From Clostridiales bacterium (GTDB lineage: Bacteria > Bacillota > Clostridia > Peptostreptococcales > Natronincolaceae), in contig JAAYNB010000001.1 in the NCBI GenBank assembly GCA_012521085.1, positions 1 to 44,553 on the forward strand: a stretch of 44,553 nucleotides of DNA, written 5' to 3'. The notes under the pieces were generated by a model, which saw only the letters and a program-made list of their open reading frames with translations, was not told where the DNA came from and searched no databases. Below are positions 28,128-38,763 of the stretch, piece by piece. Each line of letters begins with the position of its first letter. Positions within the stretch are counted from its first letter, which is position 1. The position numbers and the translations under genes are program-made.

Positions 28128-28185
28128 ATTAGAAAATACTTAATTTATCTATGATATAATATAAACATCAATTTTTAAAAAAGGG

Positions 28186-31100
28186 GTGAGCATTTTGGGT
28201 ATAACCTATATAACCGGTAGAGCAGGTGTAGGAAAGAGCTTTTATGCTATGAGTCAGATTAGGCAAAAATTAGATAAAGAGGAAGAGCATCCATTGATAT
28301 TAATTGTTCCTGAACAATTTACTCTACAAGCAGAACGAGATCTAATAGAAAAACAAGGTCTAGAAGGAATTATGAGGGCACAAGTATTGAGTTTTACAAG
28401 ATTAGGCTATAAGGTATTTAATGAAGTAGGTGGACTTACAAAAACACCTATTAATGAAATAGGAAAAAACATGATTATAAAAAAGATCTTGGAAACCTGC
28501 CAAAGTGATTTAAAAATATATAAAAACACAGTGGAACAGAGAGGATTTGTATCTAAATTAGAAGAATTAATTTGCGAATTTAAACAACAGAATATTTCCC
28601 CGTTAATATTATCATCCAGTATTGATAGGATTGATGAATCCAGTATATTAAAGATGAAATTAGAAGATATTTCAATGGTTTATAGCCATTTTGAATCATA
28701 TTTAGAAAATCGTTATATAGATAATGAGGACCATCTAAATCTTTTAATAGAGCATATAGATAAATCTAAATTTATTGAGGATGCTGAGATATGGATTGAT
28801 GGTTTTCATGTATTTACACCACAAACTTTAAGAATAATAGAAAAACTCATGTCTAGAGCAAGGGAAGTTCATATTACATTCACATTGGAATTAGAAGGTA
28901 AAGACAGTGATAAAAATCTATTTGAACCTACTAAAAATACATATTTAAAAATAAAAGAAATAGCAGAGAAATTAAATATTGAGGAAAAAATTATAAATCT
29001 GGATTTAGAAAAAAGACCAATTACAAATAAAGTAAAGGAAATTATGCATATTGAATCAGAATTTTTTAGATATCCATATAGACAATATGAAGACGAAATT
29101 GAAAATTTAAAAGTATTTTCCAGTGAAAATCCATATTCTGAAATAGAAAATGTTGCTGCTGAAATTATAAGATTGGCCAGGGAGAGAAAATATAGATTTA
29201 ATGATATGGCAGTGGTAACAGGAGATTTGGAATCCTATGATGCCATTATTAAACGGGTTTTTGAGGAATATGGTATACCATATTTTATGGATGAAAAGAG
29301 AAGTATTATGAATAATCCTATTATAGAATTAATTCTAGCCAGTCTGGAGATTATCATTAGAAATTATAGGTATCAGGATATTTTTAAATTAATTAAAACA
29401 GGTTTTACTAATTTAACCATAGATGAGGGGGAAATTATAGAAAATTATGCTCTCCAATATGGCATTAGAGGTAGTCAATGGTTAAATCCCTTTGTCAAGG
29501 GTGATGAGGATAAATTAGAAGAATTAAATATTATTAGAGATAAACTTATAAATCCATTGGCTAAACTTCGTAAAAAAATAAAAAAGAAAAGTACAACTAG
29601 GGAAATAACTACAGCATTATTTGAATATCTTCAGGAAATGGAAATTGAAGAAAAATTAAATGATTGGATAGAGGATTTAAAAGAATCTGGTAGATATAAT
29701 TATGTCAATGAAAACACTCAGATATGGAATACAGTTATGGAAATATTTGACCAGATATATGAGATTTTAGAAGATGAACCTATAAATTTAAAAGACTATT
29801 ATAAAATCTTGGAATCAGGATTTGATGCCTGTGAAATAGGTGTTATTCCATCCACCATAGACCAAGTATTGGTAGGAAATATAGAGAGGTCTAGAAGTCA
29901 GGATATAAAGGCTTTATTTGTAATAGGTGTGAATGACGGAATTTTGCCTTCTATACAAGAAGATGGAGGAATACTCTTAGACCATGAACGAAAGTCTTTA
30001 GAAGAAATTGGAATGGAACTTAGATTAAGTGGAGAAGGAAGACTTTTTCAAGAGAATTTCACCATATACTCTGCATTTTCTAAACCCAGTGGATACTTAT
30101 GGATTAGTTATTCATTGGGAGATGAAGAAGGAAGAGCCAAGAGACCATCCATATTGATTGATAGGTTTAAGAGATTATTTCCTAGATTAGATATAGATAG
30201 TGATTTAATAAAAACAGCAGAAAGTCAATTAAATTTACTTGCCACAGCCAGCGGAAGTTTTAAATATTTAGTGGAAAATATGAGATTATATCTAGATGAT
30301 AAGCCCATGGATGAACTATGGTGGGATGTATATCACTGGTATTATACAGCTGATGACTGGAAAGAAAATACAAATATGATGATTGAAGGACTATTTCATA
30401 AAAACCAAGTTCATTATATAAATCGCAGAAAGGTAAAATCCCTATATAATACACCTATTAAAACCAGTGTTTCTAGATTAGAGAAATTTGTAAATTGTCC
30501 CTTTGCACATTTTATTACCTATGGATTGCGGCCTAAAGAGAGAAAGGAATATGAAATACAAGGGCCAGATATTGGGAGTATATTCCACTATGCCATGGAT
30601 AGGTTTGCCAGAAAGACCTATGAAAAAAATATGGATTGGATGTATATGGAAAAATATCAATCGGATGAAATAGTGGAAGAAGTTATGCAGGACATAGTCC
30701 AGGATTTTCAATATGGAGTACTACAGAGCACCTATCGTTATAAATATCTAGCTAAGAGATTGACTCGTATTAGCAAAAAAGCCCTATGGACTTTAATAGA
30801 GCATATAAAAAGTGGAGATTTTGTGCCTTTTGCTCATGAGATAGCCTTTGGTGAGGGACAATTTATTCCAAGTATTGTAGTAGAATTAGATGATGGAGAA
30901 AAGATTTATCTAGAAGGTAGAATTGATAGAGTGGATATATTAAAAGATGATGATGGTGAGTATTTTAAAGTAATTGATTATAAATCAGGAAATAAGGATT
31001 TTAATCTATCAGATGTATATTATGGATTTCAATTACAATTAATCATATATCTAGAGGTTATTTTGTCCATGAGAAGAAAGTCAAAGGATACAAAAACCTA

Positions 31101-31596
31101 TCCAGCAGGAATATTTTATTTTAAAATACATGACCCTATGGTAAATACTCCAGCTAAGGCAGTGGAAACAGTTGAAAAGGAAATTAATAAAAAGCTAAAA
31201 ATGAAAGGTTTGGTTTTAAAGGATATAAATATTATTAAGAGCATGGATAAAGATGTGGAAAGTCATTCCCAGATTATACCCGTATCTATTAATAAGAATG
31301 GAAGTATAGGAAAGGTATCTTCCGTGGCTACAGCAGAAGATTTTCAAAATTTAATAGACCATGTGGAAAGTTTAATTAAAGAAATTGGTAAGGAAATATT
31401 AAAGGGAAATATAAAAATAGAACCTTGTAAAAAAGGTCAACAGATTTCATGTAAATACTGTGATTATCAAAGTATATGTCAATTTGATACATTATTGGAA
31501 GATAATAAATATAAAAATATTCAAGAATTAAATAGAGATGAAGTATTAAAAAGAATAAAGTCTGGAGAGGGGGATAATATTGATGAAATGGACTAA
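28186..31596 (+). CDS. addB: ATP-dependent helicase/nuclease subunit B
   Basis: GTG start; GRAGVGKSFYAM Walker A; C-terminal nuclease VIDYKSG and Fe-S cysteines CKYCDYQSIC; overlaps addA. Confidence 0.93.
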   Translation: MSILGITYITGRAGVGKSFYAMSQIRQKLDKEEEHPLILIVPEQFTLQAERDLIEKQGLEGIMRAQVLSFTRLGYKVFNEVGGLTKTPINEIGKNMIIKKILETCQSDLKIYKNTVEQRGFVSKLEELICEFKQQNISPLILSSSIDRIDESSILKMKLEDISMVYSHFESYLENRYIDNEDHLNLLIEHIDKSKFIEDAEIWIDGFHVFTPQTLRIIEKLMSRAREVHITFTLELEGKDSDKNLFEPTKNTYLKIKEIAEKLNIEEKIINLDLEKRPITNKVKEIMHIESEFFRYPYRQYEDEIENLKVFSSENPYSEIENVAAEIIRLARERKYRFNDMAVVTGDLESYDAIIKRVFEEYGIPYFMDEKRSIMNNPIIELILASLEIIIRNYRYQDIFKLIKTGFTNLTIDEGEIIENYALQYGIRGSQWLNPFVKGDEDKLEELNIIRDKLINPLAKLRKKIKKKSTTREITTALFEYLQEMEIEEKLNDWIEDLKESGRYNYVNENTQIWNTVMEIFDQIYEILEDEPINLKDYYKILESGFDACEIGVIPSTIDQVLVGNIERSRSQDIKALFVIGVNDGILPSIQEDGGILLDHERKSLEEIGMELRLSGEGRLFQENFTIYSAFSKPSGYLWISYSLGDEEGRAKRPSILIDRFKRLFPRLDIDSDLIKTAESQLNLLATASGSFKYLVENMRLYLDDKPMDELWWDVYHWYYTADDWKENTNMMIEGLFHKNQVHYINRRKVKSLYNTPIKTSVSRLEKFVNCPFAHFITYGLRPKERKEYEIQGPDIGSIFHYAMDRFARKTYEKNMDWMYMEKYQSDEIVEEVMQDIVQDFQYGVLQSTYRYKYLAKRLTRISKKALWTLIEHIKSGDFVPFAHEIAFGEGQFIPSIVVELDDGEKIYLEGRIDRVDILKDDDGEYFKVIDYKSGNKDFNLSDVYYGFQLQLIIYLEVILSMRRKSKDTKTYPAGIFYFKIHDPMVNTPAKAVETVEKEINKKLKMKGLVLKDINIIKSMDKDVESHSQIIPVSINKNGSIGKVSSVATAEDFQNLIDHVESLIKEIGKEILKGNIKIEPCKKGQQISCKYCDYQSICQFDTLLEDNKYKNIQELNRDEVLKRIKSGEGDNIDEMD

Positions 31597-34500
31597 TGAA
31601 CAAATAGAAGCCATTGAGGCTAGAAATAGTAATCTCCTAGTGGCAGCAGCAGCAGGCTCCGGTAAAACTGCAGTTTTAGTGGAACGTATTATACAGATAA
31701 TTTTAAAGGATAAAATTGATATAGATAAACTTCTAATTGTTACCTTTACCAATGCAGCAGCAGGTGAGATGAGGGAGAGAATTGCCAAGGGAATTATAAA
31801 GGAATTGGAAAAAGAAGATGAAAATGAAGAGCATTTGAGAAGACAAATGACTTTATTAAACAAGGCCTCTATTACCACCCTCCATTCTTTTTGTATAGAA
31901 GTAGTTAAAAAACATTTTCATTTAATTGATATAGACCCTAGTTTCCGCATTGGTGATGTAATAGAAAGTGAAATGTTACAAACAGAAGCACTAGAGGAAT
32001 TATTGGAAAGGGAATATGAAAAAGATAATCCAGTATTCATAGAATTAGTAGAAAGATTTGGTGGAAATAGGGAAGATACACCTTTACAAGATTTTATTTT
32101 AAAGGTCCATAGATTTATACAAAGTCAACCTAAACCATATAATTGGTTAAATGAAAAGGTAGAAGCCTTTAATTTAGATATGAAAGCTTTGGAAAAAAGC
32201 CCTTGGCTAAAGACCATTAAGGACAGTATTATAATCAATTTAGGAGGAGCTGTCAATTTACTGGAAGAAGCTAGGAGTATTTGTAATAGAGCCAATGGAC
32301 CATATGCATATCTAGAGGCCATAGAGGATGATTTAAGAAAAATACCTGAGTTAATAGAGATTATTAAAAAAGATATATCAGGTTTTTATGAAAAAATAAT
32401 TGATTTTAAACATAAAAGTCTAAGTAGAAAAAAACAAGAGGTTGATGAAGCGCTTAAAAAAGAGGTACAGGATTTAAGGAATAAAGCTAAGGATATTATA
32501 AAAGAGATAAAAGATAATATATTTGTCCTAGACCTAGAGGAGTATTTAGAAGATTTACAAGAATTATATCCACTACTTAAATATCTATATCAGTTGGTAG
32601 TTGACTTTGGAAATCTATATGGAGAAAAGAAAAGTGAAAAGGGTATTGTAGATTTTAATGATTTAGAGCATTATGCTCTTAGGATTTTAGAAAATGAAAA
32701 ATCTGCTAAGGAATATAGAGATAGATTTGAATATATATTTATAGATGAGTATCAGGATAGTAATATTGTTCAGGAGACAATTATCAATTATATTAAGAGA
32801 GAAGATAATCTATTTATGGTGGGGGATGTTAAACAAAGTATATATAGATTTAGATTGGCAGACCCAACATTGTTCATAGATAAATATGAAAACTTTGAAA
32901 CTAAAAAAACCGCCTTAAATAGAAGAATTGATTTATCCAAAAACTTTAGAAGTAGAAATGAAATTCTAGATGCAGTGAATTTTATTTTTAAACATATTAT
33001 GAGTAAGGAACTTGGGGAAATAGATTATAAAAAAGATGCATATCTATATCCAGGTAGGGAATTTGAAAAATTAGATGGACCCTTAGTAGAGTTAAATATT
33101 ATAGATAAGGATTTTGAAATTGAAGACGATTTGGATGAGGAAATAGAAGAACTACAGGATATAGAAGTGGAAGCAAGGATTGTGGCAAAGAGGATAAAGG
33201 ATTTATTAAAGGAAGAAATATATGATGCTGAAATTCAAGGCTATAGAAAGATTCAATATAAAGATATTGTAGTTTTAATGAGGACTACACAAAATTGGTC
33301 TGATATTTTTTTAGAGACATTTTTAAATCAGGATATACCTGCTTATGCAGATTCTAATACTGGATATTTTGAAGCCATAGAAATCAATATGTTTATGAAT
33401 TTATTGAAGATTATTGACAATAAAAGACAGGATATACCTTTACTAAGTGTTATGCGTTCACCCCTTACAGATTTTACTGTAGAAGAGTTAATAGATATTA
33501 GAACTTCTCATAGGGAAGGCAGTTTTTATGATGCCATTGAAGAATATATTAAAACAGAGGAAAATCCTTTGACAAAAAAACTAGAAGAATTCATATCCAA
33601 ATTAAATAATTGGGCAAATGAAGCAAGATTTATGAAAACAGATGAATTTATATGGAAATTACTCATGGATACAGGATATATCTATTATATAACTGCTATG
33701 CCAGGGGGACAGCAAAGACAGGCCAATTTAAGGATTTTACTAGATAGGGCTAATCAATTTGAAAATACCTCAATTAAAGGACTTTTTAATTTTATAAAAT
33801 TTGTGGAAAAAATAGAGAAAAGTAGAGGGGATATGGGTGCAGCTAAAATTCTAGGTGAAAATGATAATGTGGTTAGAATAATGAGTATTCACAAAAGTAA
33901 AGGTCTTGAGTTTCCTGTGGTCATTACAGCTGGTTTAGGTAAGAGATTTAATCTAAGGGATGTAAGTGATGATGTATTACTCCATAAGGATTTAGGATTG
34001 GGACCTAAATTTACTGATTTAAATTTGAGAACCACTAGAGATACTCTGGCTAAATTAGCCATGAAGGACAGAATAAAAACTGAAAGTCTATCAGAAGAAA
34101 TGAGAATTTTATATGTTGCCTTGACAAGGGCAGTGGACAAGTTGATTTTAATGGGTTCCATTGGAAAACTTGAAAATCATGTGGAAAAATGGAGTAAAAA
34201 AATCAGTCCCTATATGTTATATTCTGCTAGAACATATTTGGATTGGATGGGAATGGTGCTTACTAAACATAGGGATGGAGAGGTTTTAAGAAATTTTGCA
34301 GGAATCCATGTTGATAATATGGATGTTATAGATGATGATTCTAAATGGGCCATTAATATATTAAATAGAAGAGATATATTATTAGAAAAACAGGAAAAAA
34401 TTGATAAAGCAAAAGAAATGCAGAAAAGATTAAAAACAGCTAAAATATATGATGAAGTATTATATAATAATAGAATAAAAAAGGTTTTGGATTGGGATTA

Positions 34501-35161
34501 TCAATATAAAAAATCCACTAATATACCTACTAAATTATCTGTTACAGAAATAAAAAAATCAAATATAAATAATATAGAAAGTATAAATTACAATATTCCA
34601 AGTCTAGTTAAAAAACCTAAATTCTTAGAGGGAACAAAGACCTTTACACCGGAGGAAAAGGGGACCATATTACATTTTGTATTACAGCATTTAGATTTAG
34701 ACATGATAAAAGAGGATATGGACAGTACTGAAAAGCAGATAGATATGATGGTTGTTAGGGAGTTACTTACAGAGGAAGAGGCTGAAATAGTAGATATCTC
34801 TAAAATTAAAACTTTCTTTAATTCCCAATTAGGAAATAGAATATTAAAATCACCTAAGGTATATAGGGAAGTAGATTTCAATATTAAAAAGAAGGCAGAA
34901 GATGTTATTGAAGGACTTAACCAATGTGATGAAAGTCTACTGGTACAGGGAAGTATAGACTGCTATTTTCAAGAGGGAGAGGCTCTCATATTAGTTGACT
35001 ATAAAAGTGATCATGTTCTATATAATAACATAAATAATATAGTCAGTAGATATGATATTCAATTAGAATTATATAAAGAGGCTTTAGAAAGAATAACTGG
35101 GAAAAAAGTATTGGAGACATATCTTTATCTATTTGATATAGACAGGGAAGTAAAAATATAA
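31583..35161 (+). CDS. addA: ATP-dependent helicase/nuclease subunit A (UvrD-like)
   Basis: WTNEQIEAIEARNSNLLVAAAAGSGKTAVLVERII, FIDEYQDSN, SIHKSKGLEFPVV, ALTRAVDKLIL, VDYKSD nuclease motif. Confidence 0.95.
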   Translation: MKWTNEQIEAIEARNSNLLVAAAAGSGKTAVLVERIIQIILKDKIDIDKLLIVTFTNAAAGEMRERIAKGIIKELEKEDENEEHLRRQMTLLNKASITTLHSFCIEVVKKHFHLIDIDPSFRIGDVIESEMLQTEALEELLEREYEKDNPVFIELVERFGGNREDTPLQDFILKVHRFIQSQPKPYNWLNEKVEAFNLDMKALEKSPWLKTIKDSIIINLGGAVNLLEEARSICNRANGPYAYLEAIEDDLRKIPELIEIIKKDISGFYEKIIDFKHKSLSRKKQEVDEALKKEVQDLRNKAKDIIKEIKDNIFVLDLEEYLEDLQELYPLLKYLYQLVVDFGNLYGEKKSEKGIVDFNDLEHYALRILENEKSAKEYRDRFEYIFIDEYQDSNIVQETIINYIKREDNLFMVGDVKQSIYRFRLADPTLFIDKYENFETKKTALNRRIDLSKNFRSRNEILDAVNFIFKHIMSKELGEIDYKKDAYLYPGREFEKLDGPLVELNIIDKDFEIEDDLDEEIEELQDIEVEARIVAKRIKDLLKEEIYDAEIQGYRKIQYKDIVVLMRTTQNWSDIFLETFLNQDIPAYADSNTGYFEAIEINMFMNLLKIIDNKRQDIPLLSVMRSPLTDFTVEELIDIRTSHREGSFYDAIEEYIKTEENPLTKKLEEFISKLNNWANEARFMKTDEFIWKLLMDTGYIYYITAMPGGQQRQANLRILLDRANQFENTSIKGLFNFIKFVEKIEKSRGDMGAAKILGENDNVVRIMSIHKSKGLEFPVVITAGLGKRFNLRDVSDDVLLHKDLGLGPKFTDLNLRTTRDTLAKLAMKDRIKTESLSEEMRILYVALTRAVDKLILMGSIGKLENHVEKWSKKISPYMLYSARTYLDWMGMVLTKHRDGEVLRNFAGIHVDNMDVIDDDSKWAINILNRRDILLEKQEKIDKAKEMQKRLKTAKIYDEVLYNNRIKKVLDWDYQYKKSTNIPTKLSVTEIKKSNINNIESINYNIPSLVKKPKFLEGTKTFTPEEKGTILHFVLQHLDLDMIKEDMDSTEKQIDMMVVRELLTEEEAEIVDISKIKTFFNSQLGNRILKSPKVYREVDFNIKKKAEDVIEGLNQCDESLLVQGSIDCYFQEGEALILVDYKSDHVLYNNINNIVSRYDIQLELYKEALERITGKKVLETYLYLFDIDREVKI

Positions 35162-35167
35162 AAATAA

Positions 35168-35206
35168 TAAGGACTATAAATTCGTATATGGATTTATAGT
35201 CCTTTA
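35168..35206 (+). terminator. Rho-independent terminator after addA
   Basis: aaggactataaa...tttatagtccttt stem-loop with T-run. Confidence 0.75.
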
Positions 35207-35453
35207 CCTTATATTTATTCTAGACTAGTAAATTAGGGTGAAAAATATTATAATATAGTTTTCTGAGAATAATATGGGTTAAGGTAGGGAAATGATTTTT
35301 AAAAATAGGTAGCTATATCTATGTCAATCTGGAAAACCATATATTATTATATATAATATGGATGTATACTTAGTCATAAATGATTAAAGGAAAAATACAT
35401 ATATTACCGATATATAATATGAATATAAATAGATAATATGAGAGGGGAATATA

Positions 35454-36092
35454 ATGATATTTAGAAAAGATATAGATATTCCAATTGATGAAAATATAAT
35501 AAAGAAGAAAAAAATTCCCGTATTAACAAAAAATAGGGAATGGAAGCAAATTATTGAAGAAAGTAAAAATAGAAATATAAAATCCCTGTCTAATAATTTG
35601 GAAAAAATGGTGGCTGAAGAAAAGGAATTAAGAAAAAAGCTGAAACTTTATAATCAAGAAAAGAGAACGCTTATAAATAAAATATTACATCTATCTGATT
35701 TATTAAATTCAAAGGGGCAGGAAGAAGTACTACCTAAATTAGAAAGAAGTAAAGAGGAAATCAACAGATTAAATGAAGATATTGATAAATTATTAGAAGA
35801 AGTCCAAGATTATCCTAGGGAAATTGAAAAATTAAATTTAGAACTATTAAAAGAGACTATTAAGATAACCTATAGGGAAATGATTGCAAATAATGATACA
35901 TTAAAGGTTGTTGATGAAGAAATAAATAAATTAAGATCCAAATTAGGTGAATTGATAGATGAAAAGATAGTATTGGAAGAAAAAATACAGAGATCCTATT
36001 CTTTTTTACATGATACTGTTGGTCATGAAGAGATGGAAAAATTAGATATAAAGTTTTTAAAATACGATGACCAGGAGAATAGAGATGATTAA
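35454..36092 (+). CDS. Uncharacterised charged coiled-coil protein
   Basis: 212 aa, high K/E/L heptad-like content, gagagggg RBS region; 3' end overlaps the acpS start by 8 nt. Confidence 0.75.
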   Translation: MIFRKDIDIPIDENIIKKKKIPVLTKNREWKQIIEESKNRNIKSLSNNLEKMVAEEKELRKKLKLYNQEKRTLINKILHLSDLLNSKGQEEVLPKLERSKEEINRLNEDIDKLLEEVQDYPREIEKLNLELLKETIKITYREMIANNDTLKVVDEEINKLRSKLGELIDEKIVLEEKIQRSYSFLHDTVGHEEMEKLDIKFLKYDDQENRDD

Positions 36093-36453
36093 AGGTTTAG
36101 GTATTGATATAATAGAAATACATCGAATTAAAAATGCAGTTGAAAAGAATCCCCGCTTTATTGAAAGAATATTCACATCAAAAGAACAAATCTTAATTAA
36201 AGAAAGAAATTATAATCCCAATAGAATTGCAGGTTTTTTTGCTGCTAAAGAAGCTACTTTAAAGGCCCTGGGTATAGGACTTCGGAACATGAAGTGGACA
36301 GATATTGAAATACAAATTACATCAGAAGGTAAACCCTATATAAAATTATATAATAATGCATTAAAAATAGCATATAATAGAGGGATAGAAGAAATACTCA
36401 TAAGCATATCCCATAGTAGAGAATATGCTGTGGCACAGGCCATAGCAATATAG
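36085..36453 (+). CDS. acpS: Holo-[acyl-carrier-protein] synthase
   Basis: MIKGLGIDIIEIHRI, FFAAKEATLKALG, ISISHSREYAVAQAI. Confidence 0.94.
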   Translation: MIKGLGIDIIEIHRIKNAVEKNPRFIERIFTSKEQILIKERNYNPNRIAGFFAAKEATLKALGIGLRNMKWTDIEIQITSEGKPYIKLYNNALKIAYNRGIEEILISISHSREYAVAQAIAI

Positions 36454-36489
36454 AGTAATGACCATATAGTAAGGAGACTTATAAAATCT

Positions 36490-37662
36490 ATGTTAAATAT
36501 TGAAAAAGTAAGGCCAGTATGGGCAGAAATAAATTTAGATTATTTAAGACATAATATTAGAGAAATCAGAAAAAAGATTAGTAAAGAAACTTTAATCTGT
36601 GCAGTGGTAAAGGCAGATGCCTATGGACATGGTGCCAGAATGGTAAGCAAGGTATTACTAGAAAATGGTGCAGATCGACTGGCAGTAGGTACATTGTCTG
36701 AGGCCATTGAACTTAGAAGGGATGGATGTACTGCACCTATAATGATTTTAGGTTATACACCCATTGTTCAAGTAAAAAGTATACTGGAACATAATATAAT
36801 TTCAGCAGTATATACCTATGAACAGGCATGTGAATTTTCTAAAATTGCTGTTAATGAAGGAAAGACTATGAAATTGCATATAAAAATAGATACAGGTATG
36901 TCCAGATTAGGTTTTCAAGTGGAAGATAAGGATATCCAAGATATAAAAAAGATTTTTAATTTACCAAATTTAGAAATAGAGGGTATATTTACTCATTTTG
37001 CTGTTGCAGATGAAGGAGATAAGAGTTTTACCATAGAACAATTTAATAAATTTAATAAAGTAATAAGAGAATTGGAAAGTAGTGGATATAATATTCCAAT
37101 AAAACATGCTTCCAATAGTGCTGCTACAATGGATTTAAAAGAGATGAATCTGGATATGATTAGACCTGGTATTATTTTATATGGTCTATATCCATCACAG
37201 GAAGTTAAAAAAGAAGTTTTAAATATTAAACCAGTAATGCAATTAAAAGCAAAGATATCCCATGTAAAGAATCTTCCTAAAAATAGGGGTGTCAGCTATG
37301 GTTTAAAATACATTACAGATGAAGAAAAAAAAATAGCCACAATTCCTGTAGGATATGCAGACGGTTTTACGAGAATGCTTACAGATAAAATAGAAGTGTT
37401 AATTAAAGGGAAAAAAGTACCCATAGTAGGTAGAATATGTATGGATCAATGTATGGCAGATGTTACTGGATTAGATGTGAGAATGGGTGATGAGGTAATA
37501 TTAATCAGTAATATTGAAGATAGTGGAAATACTTTTGATGATATAGCCATGAAACTAGGCACCATTAATTATGAAGTAATATCCACGATTGGCAGACGAG
37601 TTCCTAGGGCCTATGTGGAAAATAATAAAATAATACATATACATGATAATTTGTTAGATTAA
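36490..37662 (+). CDS. alr: Alanine racemase
   Basis: AVVKADAYGHGA PLP motif, HIKIDTGMSRLGF, VGYADGF, GRICMDQCM. Confidence 0.95.
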   Translation: MLNIEKVRPVWAEINLDYLRHNIREIRKKISKETLICAVVKADAYGHGARMVSKVLLENGADRLAVGTLSEAIELRRDGCTAPIMILGYTPIVQVKSILEHNIISAVYTYEQACEFSKIAVNEGKTMKLHIKIDTGMSRLGFQVEDKDIQDIKKIFNLPNLEIEGIFTHFAVADEGDKSFTIEQFNKFNKVIRELESSGYNIPIKHASNSAATMDLKEMNLDMIRPGIILYGLYPSQEVKKEVLNIKPVMQLKAKISHVKNLPKNRGVSYGLKYITDEEKKIATIPVGYADGFTRMLTDKIEVLIKGKKVPIVGRICMDQCMADVTGLDVRMGDEVILISNIEDSGNTFDDIAMKLGTINYEVISTIGRRVPRAYVENNKIIHIHDNLLD

Positions 37663-37698
37663 CAATATTTTCATCTATTTGTATAAACTTTGCTGAGA

Positions 37699-37727
37699 TT
37701 GACATAATTATAGTGTAAATATATAAT
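37699..37727 (+). promoter_or_regulatory. Strong consensus promoter upstream of mazEF
   Basis: TTGACA - 17 nt - TATAAT. Confidence 0.7.
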
Positions 37728-37757
37728 AATCATTAAGTAATAAAATATATATTATAC

Positions 37758-37811
37758 AAAAATATAATTTGAAATCTAATAAAAAAATTTAGATTTTTGA
37801 TTATATTTTTG
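37758..37811 (+). terminator. AT-rich terminator-like hairpin in the alr-mazE intergenic region
   Basis: aaaaatataatttgaaatctaa / tttagatttttgattatattttt imperfect stem ending in a T-run. Confidence 0.45.
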
Positions 37812-37937
37812 TCATAAGAGCCTTAATATTTATATATAATCATAGTAGGTATACAAATATGAATGAATATCTCTCTTCATATGTAAAGTATTAATACTAT
37901 AATAATTTAATCTTTATTATAACTTTGGAGGTGCCCC

Positions 37938-38213
37938 ATGTCTAATTCTAAAAAGATAGTGATAAGTCTTCCTGAAAGTCTACTAAAGGAAGTAGATTAT
38001 ATAGTGTCAATGGAAAGTACTAATAGAAGTCAATTTGTAAGAGAGGCAATGAAATTGTATATAAGAGAAAAAAACAAAATTAAAATGAGAGAAAATATGA
38101 AAAAAGGCTATGAAGAAATGGCATCTATTAATTTAACCTTGGCAGAGGTAGGACTTAGTTTAGATATGTCTTCCTTAGAAGATTATGAAGCAGAGATAGC
38201 GGAGAGTGAGTAA
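37938..38213 (+). CDS. ndoAI: Ribbon-helix-helix antitoxin (EndoAI/MazE-like)
   Basis: [41 protein letters not shown] motif; directly upstream of mazF. Confidence 0.9.
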   Translation: MSNSKKIVISLPESLLKEVDYIVSMESTNRSQFVREAMKLYIREKNKIKMRENMKKGYEEMASINLTLAEVGLSLDMSSLEDYEAEIAESE

Positions 38214-38565
38214 AGTGATAGTAAAAAGAGGCGAGATATACTATGCAGATTTAAGTCCAGTGATAGGGTCTGAACAAGGTGGTGTCAGACCTGTGCTTGT
38301 AGTACAAAATGACATTGGAAATAAGTATAGCCCTACTATCATTATAACAGCAATTACTTCCCAGATTTATAAAGCTAAATTACCAACACATGTAGAAATA
38401 TCTGCATTAGAGCATGGGCTGACAAAGGATTCTGTTATATTATTAGAACAACTCAGAACTATAGATAAAAAACGATTATCAGAAAAAATAGGATTTTTAA
38501 ATGATGAGATGATGCAAAAGGTAGATGAAGCATTATCTATAAGTTTAGGATTAGCGGATTTTTGA
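38206..38565 (+). CDS. ndoA: mRNA interferase EndoA/MazF toxin
   Basis: [50 protein letters not shown], typical of Firmicutes MazF. Confidence 0.95.
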   Translation: MSKVIVKRGEIYYADLSPVIGSEQGGVRPVLVVQNDIGNKYSPTIIITAITSQIYKAKLPTHVEISALEHGLTKDSVILLEQLRTIDKKRLSEKIGFLNDEMMQKVDEALSISLGLADF

Positions 38566-38598
38566 AAAAAACTTAAGTAAATAACTTAAGTTTTTTTG
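38565..38598 (+). terminator. Rho-independent terminator after mazF
   Basis: aaaaaaacttaagtaaataacttaagttttttt. Confidence 0.88.
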
Positions 38599-38763
38599 TT
38601 TTTTTAAAATAAAATTTGTTTTAAATATTTAAATATAAGTGTTAAATAGACATCTTTCTTTAAAAGCATATCTATAGTATAATAATAAACGATGACTAAA
38701 ATGATGAAAATAAATATGAAAAAATAAAATACATATTATATTAATTAATAAGGAGATGAAGAG

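Noticed and set aside
28186-35161. addBA as part of an accessory phage-defence locus
   Set aside because: Core recombination genes in normal tandem order; nothing accessory is attached.
37938-38565. mazEF as a novel defence island
   Set aside because: alr followed by ndoAI-ndoA is the standard Firmicutes chromosomal arrangement; no other defence genes nearby.
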